From positions 1 to 48,536 of the forward strand of contig UQKO01000013.1 in the NCBI GenBank assembly GCA_900541575.1: a DNA stretch of 48,536 nucleotides. Direction: 5' to 3'. The translations under genes were made by a program, and so were the position numbers. Below the pieces are notes generated by a model. It was not told the origin of the DNA. It did no database searches and saw nothing but the letters and a program-made list of their open reading frames with translations. This DNA comes from an uncultured Prevotella sp. GTDB taxonomy: Bacteria; Bacteroidota; Bacteroidia; Bacteroidales; Bacteroidaceae. Positions 1 through 7,253 of the stretch are shown here, in pieces. How positions within the stretch are numbered: the first letter of the stretch is position 1; every line of letters starts with the position of its first letter.

Positions 1-151
1 AGACATAAAGTTCTTCATGTTTAGAATAGCTACTCAATATGCATGATATGAGCAAGCCTCTTTTTACCATCATACCAACCGGAAATATCCGCTGATCCGA
101 AAAAACAATCGTTGGATATATGGGTGTCGTGTCTAAAAACCTGTTTATAGT

Positions 152-661
152 ATGAAAAAACTACTATTTACAATGGCTTTGGCCGCGTTGCCCTTTGTAG
201 CTAAAGCTGGCGTTCCCGCATGGGAGATGAATCCACATTATGTTGGCGGAATGCACGTGGGTTATGGCACCTCTAGCAAGTATAGCGGTGTTAAAACTTA
301 TACAGGGCGTGTTATGCTGGGCACTTTCCATGGTGTGAAATTCAATGACTATTTGGAAACTGCGCTCGGCGTGGATGGTCATATGCTGACTCATTATTAT
401 AAAGGTCAAGGTTTACGATGGGGTATGACGGCTTATGCTCAGATTCGTGGATTTTATCCCGTGACGTCGGATTTCGCACCGATGCTTCACATGGCTTATG
501 GTGCTGCTATTTCTTTGAAGCCAAGTAACGGAAGTAACTTCTATTGTGAGTTTGGCCCTGGCTTCCGTTATAAGAAACTAAATTTTAGCTGTGGCTTGCA
601 GCATTATGGTAGCGGTAAGGGTTCCAACCATTTTTTTGTAAAAACAGGCTTTTACTTCTAA
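152..661 (+). CDS. Small outer-membrane beta-barrel-like protein, first gene of the CXXX-peptide operon
   Basis: A 169-residue protein with a clear Sec signal peptide: MKK, a hydrophobic stretch, and a likely cleavage after AKA at residue 19. The mature part is rich in Gly, Tyr and Phe with alternating hydrophobic residues and ends in Phe (TGFYF), as many outer-membrane beta-barrels do. It is about the size of a small eight-stranded barrel. I recognise no named family. Its stop lies 12 bases before the start of the cysteine-rich precursor on the same strand, so the two are probably co-transcribed. It may help place or release the modified peptide at the outer membrane, but that rests on position alone. 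No clear promoter is visible in the 151 bases upstream, so the operon may start outside the window. Confidence 0.7.
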   Translation: MKKLLFTMALAALPFVAKAGVPAWEMNPHYVGGMHVGYGTSSKYSGVKTYTGRVMLGTFHGVKFNDYLETALGVDGHMLTHYYKGQGLRWGMTAYAQIRGFYPVTSDFAPMLHMAYGAAISLKPSNGSNFYCEFGPGFRYKKLNFSCGLQHYGSGKGSNHFFVKTGFYF

Positions 662-673
662 AACAAATTTGCA

Positions 674-1003
674 ATGACGAAGAAAAAGAATGAAATACTT
701 TCAAGAAGAAGTTTCTTTAAGAAAGCAGCGGGAATCGTAATTCCTGCAGTGGCTATGGTGGCACTTCCCTCAGTAATGACATCTTGCGAGATTGACGAGG
801 AATATTCGGAAATTCCTGGTGGATGCTCGGGATGTTCGGGAAAATGTACAGGTAGTTGTTCTGGTGGTTGCTATCAAGGTTGTTCTGGTCATGTAGGCAT
901 GGGTAACTGTCAGAGAACATGTGTTGGTGGATGCAGCACATCTTGCAAAAGTAGTTGTAAAACAGGTTGTAAGGGAACTTGCAGGAAGGCAAGTAGATAC
1001 TAA
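674..1003 (+). CDS. CXXX-repeat cysteine-rich peptide precursor with Tat and lipoprotein signals
   Basis: A 109-residue precursor. Residues 10-16 (SRRSFFK) form a twin-arginine motif, followed by a hydrophobic stretch (about 18-33) and a lipobox-like MTSC with Cys38. An acidic patch (residues 39-43, EIDEE) follows the lipid-acceptor Cys. The core has 13 cysteines: 51, 54, then every fourth residue to 70 (58, 62, 66, 70), and a second run at 79, 83, 87, 91, 95, 99 and 103. The spacers are Gly, Ser, Thr and Lys. This regular CXXX pattern, next to two SPASM proteins, marks it as the substrate of a radical SAM peptide maturation system of the CXXX-repeat class. The chemistry (thioether, other crosslink or metal binding) cannot be read from sequence. 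The tatAC genes in the same operon fit the Tat signal. Confidence 0.85.
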   Translation: MTKKKNEILSRRSFFKKAAGIVIPAVAMVALPSVMTSCEIDEEYSEIPGGCSGCSGKCTGSCSGGCYQGCSGHVGMGNCQRTCVGGCSTSCKSSCKTGCKGTCRKASRY

Positions 1004-1007
1004 ATCT

Positions 1008-1059
1008 AAGGGTGTGTATAGCATAATACAGAAAATTAAACGTGCTTGTACACACCCTT
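1008..1059 (+). terminator. Hairpin between precursor and maturase genes (possible attenuator or mRNA-stability element)
   Basis: An 11-base perfect inverted repeat (1008-1018 with 1049-1059, AAGGGTGTGTA and its complement), with a nested AGCA/TGCT pairing inside the loop. It starts 5 bases after the precursor stop and ends 13 bases before the maturase ATG. Only three T residues follow, so it would be a leaky terminator or a 3'-end stabiliser rather than a full stop. Confidence 0.55.
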
Positions 1060-1071
1060 TAATACTATGAT

Positions 1072-2283
1072 ATGACAGAAACTATAAAGGAAATTAGTCA
1101 CACGTGGCGCAAAGGCGAACCTAAAACTATCACCTTCATCGTCACCAAAGACTGCCAACTCGCTTGCAAGTATTGCTACCTTGTGGGTAAGAACACCAAG
1201 GAACGCATGACTTGGGAGGTGGCCAAACAAGCTATCGACTACATTCTTGATCATGAGAACGAGATGACGGAAGAAAGCGTAATTTGGGATTTTATCGGAG
1301 GTGAACCTTTCCTTGAAATCGATTTGATAGATAAAATCTGCGATTACTTGAAGACGGAGATGTACCGACGCGGTCATCACTGGTTCGATTCCTACCGGTT
1401 CTCTTTCTCGACCAACGGCATCAATTACCACACGGAAAAGGTGCAGCAGTTTATCAAGAAAAATAGAGAACACCTGAGCATCGGCATCACCATAGACGGA
1501 ACGAGGCGTAAGCACGACCTCAATCGTATATGGAAAACACCAGAGATGGAACAAGGAATACAGCCGAAGAAAGAGGAAGAGCGCGGTTCATACGACGACG
1601 TGGTGAAAAACATTCCCCTATGGCTGAAGCAATTTCCTGGAGCAGGCACAAAGGTGACGATAAGCAGTGCCGACATACCTTATATAAAGGAGAGTGTGCT
1701 ACACCTTTACTCGCTCGGCATTCATGAGGTGAACATCAACTGCGTGTTTGAAAACGTATGGAAAGAAGGTGATGACGCACTACTCGAGGATCAACTCATG
1801 CAACTAGCCGATGCCATCATCGATGGAGAATACTATAAGGACTATGCTTGTTCGTTTTTCTCAGAGCATTTGGGTAAACCAATGGATTGCCACTTGCAAA
1901 ATCAAAACTGGTGTGGAGCAGGTATGATGCTTGCCGTAGATGCCGAGGGCAACTTCTATCCATGTACGCGTTTTGCACAATATTCGTTGCGAAGCAAAAA
2001 AGCATGGATTATAGGAAATGTGCGCGATGGTATAGACAAGAATAAGTTGCGCCCGTTCCTCTGTTTAGACCGTTGCACGCAATCCACACAAGAATGCATT
2101 GACTGCGAAGTGGCTGAAGGATGTGCTTGGTGTCAAGGAGAAAACTACGATGCTGCTGATACTCCTACAATCTATCAACGAGCCACGGCTATCTGCAAGA
2201 TGCATAAGGCACGCGTGAGAGCAAACAACTATTATTGGAACAAGCTCTACCGCAAGTTGGAGCTCGAAAACAAGGAGGACTAA
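1072..2283 (+). CDS. Radical SAM/SPASM peptide maturase, CXXX-repeat target type
   Basis: A 403-residue radical SAM enzyme. The [4Fe-4S]-SAM motif CQLACKYC (Cys28, Cys32, Cys35) is intact and is followed by GGEPF at 76-80. The C-terminal SPASM region for auxiliary clusters has Cys281, Cys298, Cys335, Cys342, Cys345, Cys351, Cys354 and Cys375, including the CxxCxxxxxCxxC arrangement. It lies directly downstream of a CXXX-repeat precursor, so that precursor is its likely substrate in the cytoplasm. The N-terminal 15-20 residues are hydrophilic and could contact the leader. The 3' end carries AAGGAGG, which serves as a ribosome binding site for the next gene and couples their translation. The class is well supported; the exact modification is unknown. 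Confidence 0.88.
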   Translation: MTETIKEISHTWRKGEPKTITFIVTKDCQLACKYCYLVGKNTKERMTWEVAKQAIDYILDHENEMTEESVIWDFIGGEPFLEIDLIDKICDYLKTEMYRRGHHWFDSYRFSFSTNGINYHTEKVQQFIKKNREHLSIGITIDGTRRKHDLNRIWKTPEMEQGIQPKKEEERGSYDDVVKNIPLWLKQFPGAGTKVTISSADIPYIKESVLHLYSLGIHEVNINCVFENVWKEGDDALLEDQLMQLADAIIDGEYYKDYACSFFSEHLGKPMDCHLQNQNWCGAGMMLAVDAEGNFYPCTRFAQYSLRSKKAWIIGNVRDGIDKNKLRPFLCLDRCTQSTQECIDCEVAEGCAWCQGENYDAADTPTIYQRATAICKMHKARVRANNYYWNKLYRKLELENKED

Positions 2284-2286
2284 ACG

Positions 2287-3240
2287 ATGCTACAATATCT
2301 GATATTGCAACTTTGCGATACTTCTGTGTCGTATTGTCATTATGGAATTTCGCATAAGGATGTACGACTGATGCCACTCTCGGTGCTGGAACAGGCTGTG
2401 CTTTGGGCAATGAAAGAGAATCTGTCCGTACAGGTGGTATATCCCGACTATGAAATTCCACGAGAGTATAAGGAAGTAATTGATCGTGTGGATCATACAG
2501 ACATCGTTTCTTCGCGCTCCAACTTGAAAGACACGGCAGATGTGGTGGTGATAAGCGATTGGGATGAACTGCAAGGTTTCTGTTTTAGAAAAGAAACCGC
2601 CTATGTGTTGCGAACAACATTAGAGAAGTTCTACCATCGCTATGAGGAACTGAAGCCTGTGTTGGAGGCGGTAAGCCGACTCAATGTTGTGTTTCTCGAT
2701 GTGGCTCAGTTTGCAGACGCCGACATTGAGAAGTATCGTAAGGCTTTAACCTTCTTGGCAAAAGAAGTAGAATCTATTTATGCACAGGGGGGACAAGTGC
2801 AACTCAACCTACTGACAGACCGCATGATGCTCGATAAAATGAACAACTGCGGTGCGGGTGAGACAAACGTGACGCTTGCTCCCGATGGTAATTTCTATGT
2901 GTGTCCCGCATTTTATAATGAATCTAACGGATTCAACGTGGGGAATATGCAGCATGGGCTCGATGTGAAAAATGCACAATTGTATAAGTTGGATCATGCT
3001 CCGATTTGCCGTCACTGCGATGCTTACCATTGTAAGCGCTGTGTATGGATGAACCGCGAGACTACGCTAGAAGTGAATACGCCAAGTCATGAACAATGTG
3101 TGATGGCTCACTTGGAACGTAATGCTTCGCGACAGCTCTTGGAAGCGATACGTAAGCATGGAACATTTCTACCTGAACAGAAGGCTATAACGGAAATAGA
3201 TTACCTTGATCCCTTTGAAAAACGAAAAGAATGGCAATAA
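2287..3240 (+). CDS. CXXX-repeat peptide maturase, SPASM protein without the radical SAM cysteine motif
   Basis: A 317-residue protein whose C-terminal part is a SPASM-like cysteine cluster: Cys188, Cys206 (in APDGNFYVC), Cys241, Cys244, Cys249, Cys252 and Cys271. The N-terminal part has only Cys10 and Cys17 where a radical SAM enzyme would have CxxxCxxC, so it probably does not cleave SAM itself. It resembles the partner protein annotated as CXXX repeat peptide maturase in Bacteroidetes clusters. It may present the substrate or form a heterodimer with the enzyme encoded upstream. The start is chosen at the ATG preceded by AAGGAGG at a normal distance, 3 bases after the upstream stop. The end overlaps the next gene by 10 bases. 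Confidence 0.8.
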   Translation: MLQYLILQLCDTSVSYCHYGISHKDVRLMPLSVLEQAVLWAMKENLSVQVVYPDYEIPREYKEVIDRVDHTDIVSSRSNLKDTADVVVISDWDELQGFCFRKETAYVLRTTLEKFYHRYEELKPVLEAVSRLNVVFLDVAQFADADIEKYRKALTFLAKEVESIYAQGGQVQLNLLTDRMMLDKMNNCGAGETNVTLAPDGNFYVCPAFYNESNGFNVGNMQHGLDVKNAQLYKLDHAPICRHCDAYHCKRCVWMNRETTLEVNTPSHEQCVMAHLERNASRQLLEAIRKHGTFLPEQKAITEIDYLDPFEKRKEWQ

Positions 3241-3512
3241 AGCAAACTGTTGGGCAAGTGACTCCCGAAGAACGCGACGAAATACAGCGCCTCTTCGAAC
3301 GTCGCAATGGATTGAATGAACTATCCAAAATTGTAACAGCTGATAACGATGAACTTTACGAAAAACTCGTGAAAGATCTTGGAAAAACTGGTACGGATTT
3401 TCAAAACTGGTGGGACAGAATGGCCTCAAAGTATGAATGGAGAGGCGAGGATGGCGGACACTGGGAAATCAATTTCGATACTTGTGAAATCCTTTTAGTA
3501 ACAAATGCATGA
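3231..3512 (+). CDS. CXXX-repeat peptide modification system small protein
   Basis: A 93-residue soluble, acidic protein with no signal peptide or membrane segment. It has a helical N-terminal half (TPEERDEIQRLFERR) and a Trp-rich middle (FQNWWDRMASKYEWRGEDGG). Length and position match the small accessory protein found in CXXX-repeat maturation clusters; I identify it from that pattern and not from a catalytic motif. It overlaps the upstream maturase by 10 bases and its stop overlaps the tatA start (ATGA), so translation is coupled on both sides. A substrate-recognition or chaperone role is a guess. Confidence 0.7.
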   Translation: MAIKQTVGQVTPEERDEIQRLFERRNGLNELSKIVTADNDELYEKLVKDLGKTGTDFQNWWDRMASKYEWRGEDGGHWEINFDTCEILLVTNA

Positions 3513-3793
3513 TGATTATGGAAACTTTGATGATTCTTCCGCTCATGATTGGTACGAGCGAATTGCTGCTTATCGTCTTGTTGGCTCTGCTGCTGTTTGG
3601 CGGTAAAAAGTTACCCGAAATGATGCGTGGACTTGGACAAGGCGTTAAGAGTTTTAAGCAAGGAATGAATGATTCTGTTCCCTCTGATGAAGATGGACAA
3701 GAAGAGAAACATTCGACTGCGATGAATGAAACTTCGGATGAGGAATCGCAACAGCCTTCTCAATCTGCAAAAGAGCCTAAGCATGGCCAGTAA
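3509..3793 (+). CDS. tatA: Twin-arginine translocase subunit TatA
   Basis: A 94-residue TatA/E protein: a short N-terminal segment, one transmembrane helix (ELLLIVLLALLLFGG), the FGGKKLPEMMRGLG hinge, an amphipathic helix (LGQGVKSFKQGM) and a polar, acidic tail. It would oligomerise to form the Tat pore in the inner membrane. Three in-frame ATGs (MMIM) make the exact start uncertain by a few residues. It overlaps the preceding gene by 4 bases and tatC by 11 bases. No tatB-like gene is next to it; minimal TatAC systems are known in other bacteria. Its place inside the peptide operon suggests it serves the twin-arginine precursor. Confidence 0.92.
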   Translation: MMIMETLMILPLMIGTSELLLIVLLALLLFGGKKLPEMMRGLGQGVKSFKQGMNDSVPSDEDGQEEKHSTAMNETSDEESQQPSQSAKEPKHGQ

Positions 3794-4565
3794 GAGCGAT
3801 GAACTCATGACCTTTGGAGAGCATCTTGACGTATTGCGCAAGATGCTTTTCCGCATTATAGGTCTGACGCTCGTGATGGCAGTGGGCGTGTTTTGCTTGA
3901 AGGAAGAGGTGTTCGATTGGTTGCTTGCTCCGCACGATAGCTCGTTTTGCACTTTTCGTGCGATAGAGGCTGTGTGCCGATGGGCTGGGGTGGATTTCCA
4001 TTTTGAGCCATTTCGAGTGACGCTGATTAGTACGGAACTCTCGGCACAATTTATGACGCATCTGTCTACTTCCGTCTATCTTGGATTGTTATTGGCATCG
4101 CCCTACGTAGTGTACGAACTCTTTGCCTTTATCGCTCCTGCGCTTTATGAGCGGGAAAAGCGGGTGGCAAGAGTGATCGTCGTGGTGGTCTATGTGCTAT
4201 TCTTCTTAGGAGTAGTGATGAGCTATTTTGTGTTATTCCCCATTTCGTTTCGCTTCTTAGCCACGTATCAAGTGTCGGGAATGATACAGAATACCATTAC
4301 ACTAGATTCTTATATCAGTACTTTCACGACGCTCACCTTTATGATGGGACTCGTGTTTCAACTGCCCGTGGTAACTTACTTCTTAGGTCGATTGGGGCTT
4401 GTCTCGCGGTCGCTACTGAAGCATTATCGAAGGCATGCATTCATCGCCATAGTAGTGATAGCGGCTTTTATTACTCCGCCCGATGTCTTCACGCTCATCC
4501 TTGTGGCTTTGCCTATGTATCTGCTTTACGAGGTGAGTATATGGCTGGTGAAGGATGCAAAATAG
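3783..4565 (+). CDS. tatC: Twin-arginine translocase subunit TatC
   Basis: A 260-residue TatC with six predicted membrane helices. It has the N-terminal signal-recognition region (TFGEHLDVLRKMLFR), the conserved APALYEREK in the first periplasmic-to-cytoplasmic region, and the late FITPPDVFTLILVALP motif. TatC binds the RR motif of substrates. The ATG at 3783 is preferred: it gives the family start and an overlap with tatA. A longer in-frame extension upstream lies fully inside tatA and is unlikely. It is the last gene of the operon and is followed by a strong bidirectional terminator. Confidence 0.93.
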   Translation: MASKSDELMTFGEHLDVLRKMLFRIIGLTLVMAVGVFCLKEEVFDWLLAPHDSSFCTFRAIEAVCRWAGVDFHFEPFRVTLISTELSAQFMTHLSTSVYLGLLLASPYVVYELFAFIAPALYEREKRVARVIVVVVYVLFFLGVVMSYFVLFPISFRFLATYQVSGMIQNTITLDSYISTFTTLTFMMGLVFQLPVVTYFLGRLGLVSRSLLKHYRRHAFIAIVVIAAFITPPDVFTLILVALPMYLLYEVSIWLVKDAK

Positions 4566-4640
4566 TTTAGCTTCAAGGGGGAACGCGTTATCTTGTCGGC
4601 AGTCTCCGATGCTCCAACTATAAACTCGCGGAAAAAGAAA

Positions 4641-4673
4641 GCCGCCTCGGCAATTATTGCTGAGGCGGCTTTT
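4641..4673. terminator. Bidirectional intrinsic terminator between tatC and fba
   Basis: Inverted repeat GCCGCCTCGGCAA / TTGCTGAGGCGGC (one G-T wobble) with a 3-base loop. It is flanked by an A-rich run on the left and TTTT on the right, so it can stop transcription from both converging genes. Confidence 0.85.
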
Positions 4674-4710
4674 AAGGATTTTAGAATACTGCTATGCAGC
4701 GTGTCTGAGA

Positions 4711-5721
4711 TTAGTCGCAGTTAGCGAGCTTGTTGTCAGAACCGAGCACGTCAGTGATCTTGTGCTTGTACATCTGCTCCATGAGGTCACGTGCAGGACC
4801 GCAGTACTTACGGGGATCGAATTCACCGGGTTTGTCGTTGAATACCTTACGTACGGCAGCAGTGAAGGCGAGACGTGAGTCAGAGTCGATGTTGATCTTG
4901 CAAACAGCGCTCTTAGAAGCCTTGCGGAGCTGTTCTTCGGGGATACCTACTGCATCGGGGAGCTTACCACCATTAGCGTTGATGATGTCAACATATTCCT
5001 GGGGTACTGAAGAAGAACCATGGAGTACGATGGGGAAACCGGGGAGCTTCTCCATGATGGCGTCGAGGATGTCGAATGCCAAGGGAGGAGGTACGAGCTT
5101 GCCAGTCTTCGGGTCACGAGTGCACTGTTCGGGAGTGAACTTGTAAGCACCGTGAGAAGTACCGATAGAGATAGCGAGTGAGTCTACACCAGTCTTAGAA
5201 GTGAAGTCGATGACTTCTTCGGGCTTAGTATAGTGGCATACGTCTGAAGAAACTTCGTCTTCAACACCTGCCAATACACCGAGCTCACCTTCTACAGTTA
5301 CATCGTACTGGTGAGCGTACTCTACAACCTTCTTAGTAAGAGCAATGTTTTCTTCGTAGGGAAGTGAAGAACCATCGATCATTACTGAAGAGAAACCGAG
5401 GTCAACGCAGCTCTTGCAGAGTTCGAAGCTATCACCATGGTCGAGGTGGAGCACGATTTCGGGATGATGGCAACCGAGTTCCTTAGCGTATTCTACAGCG
5501 CCTTCAGCCATGTAACGGAGCAATGTCTCGTTAGCATAGTTACGAGCACCCTTTGAAACCTGGAGAATTACCGGAGACTTGAGTTCTGAAGAAGCCTTGA
5601 TGATAGCCTGGAGCTGTTCAAGGTTATTGAAGTTGAAAGCGGGGATTGCATAACCACCGTTGATGGCACGCTTGAACATCTCACGAGTGTTCACCAAGCC
5701 AAGTTCTTTGTAGTTTACCAT
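4711..5721 (-). CDS. fba: Class II fructose-bisphosphate aldolase
   Basis: A 336-residue zinc-dependent aldolase of glycolysis and gluconeogenesis, cleaving fructose 1,6-bisphosphate to dihydroxyacetone phosphate and glyceraldehyde 3-phosphate in the cytoplasm. The metal-site motif HLDHGDSFE is present (about residues 92-100), as are VEGELGVLAG in the middle and VLHGSSSVP near the phosphate-binding region. Length and N-terminus are normal for the class II family. It has its own promoter upstream (5769-5800) and a shared terminator downstream. Codon use is strongly biased, as expected for a highly expressed gene. Confidence 0.95.
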   Translation of the reverse strand: MVNYKELGLVNTREMFKRAINGGYAIPAFNFNNLEQLQAIIKASSELKSPVILQVSKGARNYANETLLRYMAEGAVEYAKELGCHHPEIVLHLDHGDSFELCKSCVDLGFSSVMIDGSSLPYEENIALTKKVVEYAHQYDVTVEGELGVLAGVEDEVSSDVCHYTKPEEVIDFTSKTGVDSLAISIGTSHGAYKFTPEQCTRDPKTGKLVPPPLAFDILDAIMEKLPGFPIVLHGSSSVPQEYVDIINANGGKLPDAVGIPEEQLRKASKSAVCKINIDSDSRLAFTAAVRKVFNDKPGEFDPRKYCGPARDLMEQMYKHKITDVLGSDNKLANCD

Positions 5722-5768
5722 AATGGATGAGTAAATTTATATAACTATATGGATTGTATTTCCATGTG

Positions 5769-5800
5769 CAAAAGTACAACAAGTTGCTTTTAAATGCAAG
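5769..5800 (-). promoter_or_regulatory. Bacteroidetes-type promoter of fba
   Basis: On the minus strand, CTTGC, 19 bases, then TACTTTTG, matching the TTTGC / TAnnTTTG pattern of the Bacteroidetes primary sigma factor. The start codon lies about 48 bases downstream. Confidence 0.7.
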
Positions 5801-5877
5801 CATTTGCCCTTAAAAGTGTATGCACTGAGCATGCCTTTTGTATAGTTTTAGGGATGAATGTGCCGAAAGACGCGTCT

Positions 5878-7155
5878 TTACCATGCAAAGAGGGGGTATT
5901 CCTTCATACGTTCGTTGACTTTTTGGCGTACGTTGGCAATCACTTGTTCGTCGGTGGGTGCATTGAGAACTTCTTCTATCATCTCTGCAATTTCGTCCAT
6001 AAAGTCTTCTTTTGCACCGCGCGTGGTAATGGCCGATGTGCCGAGGCGGATGCCTGAGGTTTGGAATGCAGAACGTGTGTCGAAGGGTACCATGTTCTTG
6101 TTTACTGTGATATCGGCTGCTACAAGTGCACTTTCTGCCACCTTGCCCGTGAGATCGGGATATTTGCTGCGTAGGTCGACGAGCATGGAGTGATTGTCAG
6201 TTCCGTTGCTTACGATGGTGAAACCGCGTTGCATTAGTTGGTCGGCTAGACGGGCTGCGTTTTTCTTGACTTGCAGAGCATATGTTTTAAATTCTGGTTG
6301 CAAAGCTTCACCGAATGCTACGGCCTTGGCTGCGATGATATGTTCGAGTGGACCACCTTGGGTGCCTGGGAAAACGGCGCTATTGAGCAGTTGGCTCATC
6401 ATCTTGATAGCTCCCTTAGGAGTCGTTTTTCCCCATGGATTTTCAAAGTCGTGCTTCATTAGGATCATTCCGCCGCGTGGACCGCGAAGAGTTTTATGCG
6501 TAGTGGTCGTAACGATGTGGGCATAGTCTACGGGATTGTCGAGTAGTCCGGCAGCAATGAGGCCTGCAGGGTGAGCCATGTCGACCATGAATAGCGCACC
6601 CACTTTATCAGCAATAGCGCGCATGCGGGCATAATCCCATTCACGACTGTAAGCAGATCCTCCACCAATGATGAGTTTGGGGTGGTGCTCGAGGGCGAGT
6701 TGCTCCATCTTATCATAGTCTACACGGCCAGTTTTGGGGTCGAGATCGTAGCCGATGGGGTGGTAAAGAATGCCCGAAGTGTTCACTTTTGATCCATGAG
6801 ATAGGTGACCGCCATGGTCGAGGTTGAGCCCCATAAAGGTGTCGCCAGGATTAAGGCAAGTGAGCAATACGGCAGCATTGGCTTGCGCGCCTGAGTGAGG
6901 TTGTACATTGACATAGTCTGCATTGAAGAGCTGTTTGGCTCGCTCGATGGCTAATGTCTCGGTTTGGTCTACGATTTCGCAACCTCCATAGTAGCGGTGT
7001 CCAGGATAGCCTTCGGCATACTTATTGGTGAGGCATGATCCCATGGCTTGCATCACTTCGTCGCTAACGAAATTCTCGGAAGCAATGAGTTCGATACCGC
7101 GTAGTTGACGTTGGTGTTCTTGTTCGATGAGTGAGAAAACTGCTTGGTCTTTCAT
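5878..7155 (-). CDS. glyA: Serine hydroxymethyltransferase
   Basis: A 425-residue PLP enzyme that interconverts serine and glycine while charging tetrahydrofolate with a one-carbon unit. The PLP-lysine motif is clear (TTTTHKTLRGPRGG), and the N-terminal ELIASENFVS and NKYAEGYPGHRYYGG motifs of the family are present. It is full length. The upstream neighbour on the same strand is a flavin reductase-like gene, separated by a strong terminator, so glyA is probably transcribed on its own. No clear terminator is visible between glyA and the fba promoter region. Confidence 0.96.
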   Translation of the reverse strand: MKDQAVFSLIEQEHQRQLRGIELIASENFVSDEVMQAMGSCLTNKYAEGYPGHRYYGGCEIVDQTETLAIERAKQLFNADYVNVQPHSGAQANAAVLLTCLNPGDTFMGLNLDHGGHLSHGSKVNTSGILYHPIGYDLDPKTGRVDYDKMEQLALEHHPKLIIGGGSAYSREWDYARMRAIADKVGALFMVDMAHPAGLIAAGLLDNPVDYAHIVTTTTHKTLRGPRGGMILMKHDFENPWGKTTPKGAIKMMSQLLNSAVFPGTQGGPLEHIIAAKAVAFGEALQPEFKTYALQVKKNAARLADQLMQRGFTIVSNGTDNHSMLVDLRSKYPDLTGKVAESALVAADITVNKNMVPFDTRSAFQTSGIRLGTSAITTRGAKEDFMDEIAEMIEEVLNAPTDEQVIANVRQKVNERMKEYPLFAW

Positions 7156-7188
7156 AAGTAAAATGAGGGTGTGTAGGTTTATAATATG

Positions 7189-7247
7189 AAAAAAAAGCCA
7201 TGCGCTTGGCAGAGCGCTAGGGTAAAGGCTCTAACCAGCGCAAGGCT
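7189..7247 (-). terminator. Intrinsic terminator downstream of the flavin reductase gene
   Basis: On the minus strand, a long imperfect stem (AGCCTTGCGC with GCGCATGGCT, plus inner GAGC/GCTC pairing) is followed by eight T residues (A-tract 7189-7196 on the plus strand). It ends the folC-pyrB-pyrI-flavin reductase transcript. Confidence 0.85.
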
Positions 7248-7253
7248 TGAAGA

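Noticed and set aside
753..1055. Open frame on the minus strand across the precursor gene
   Set aside because: It is antisense to the cysteine-rich repeat; its length comes from the biased codons of the precursor, and it has no family features.
1381..1400. tRNA-like GGTTCGATTCC
   Set aside because: It lies in the reading frame of the radical SAM gene and no cloverleaf can be formed around it.
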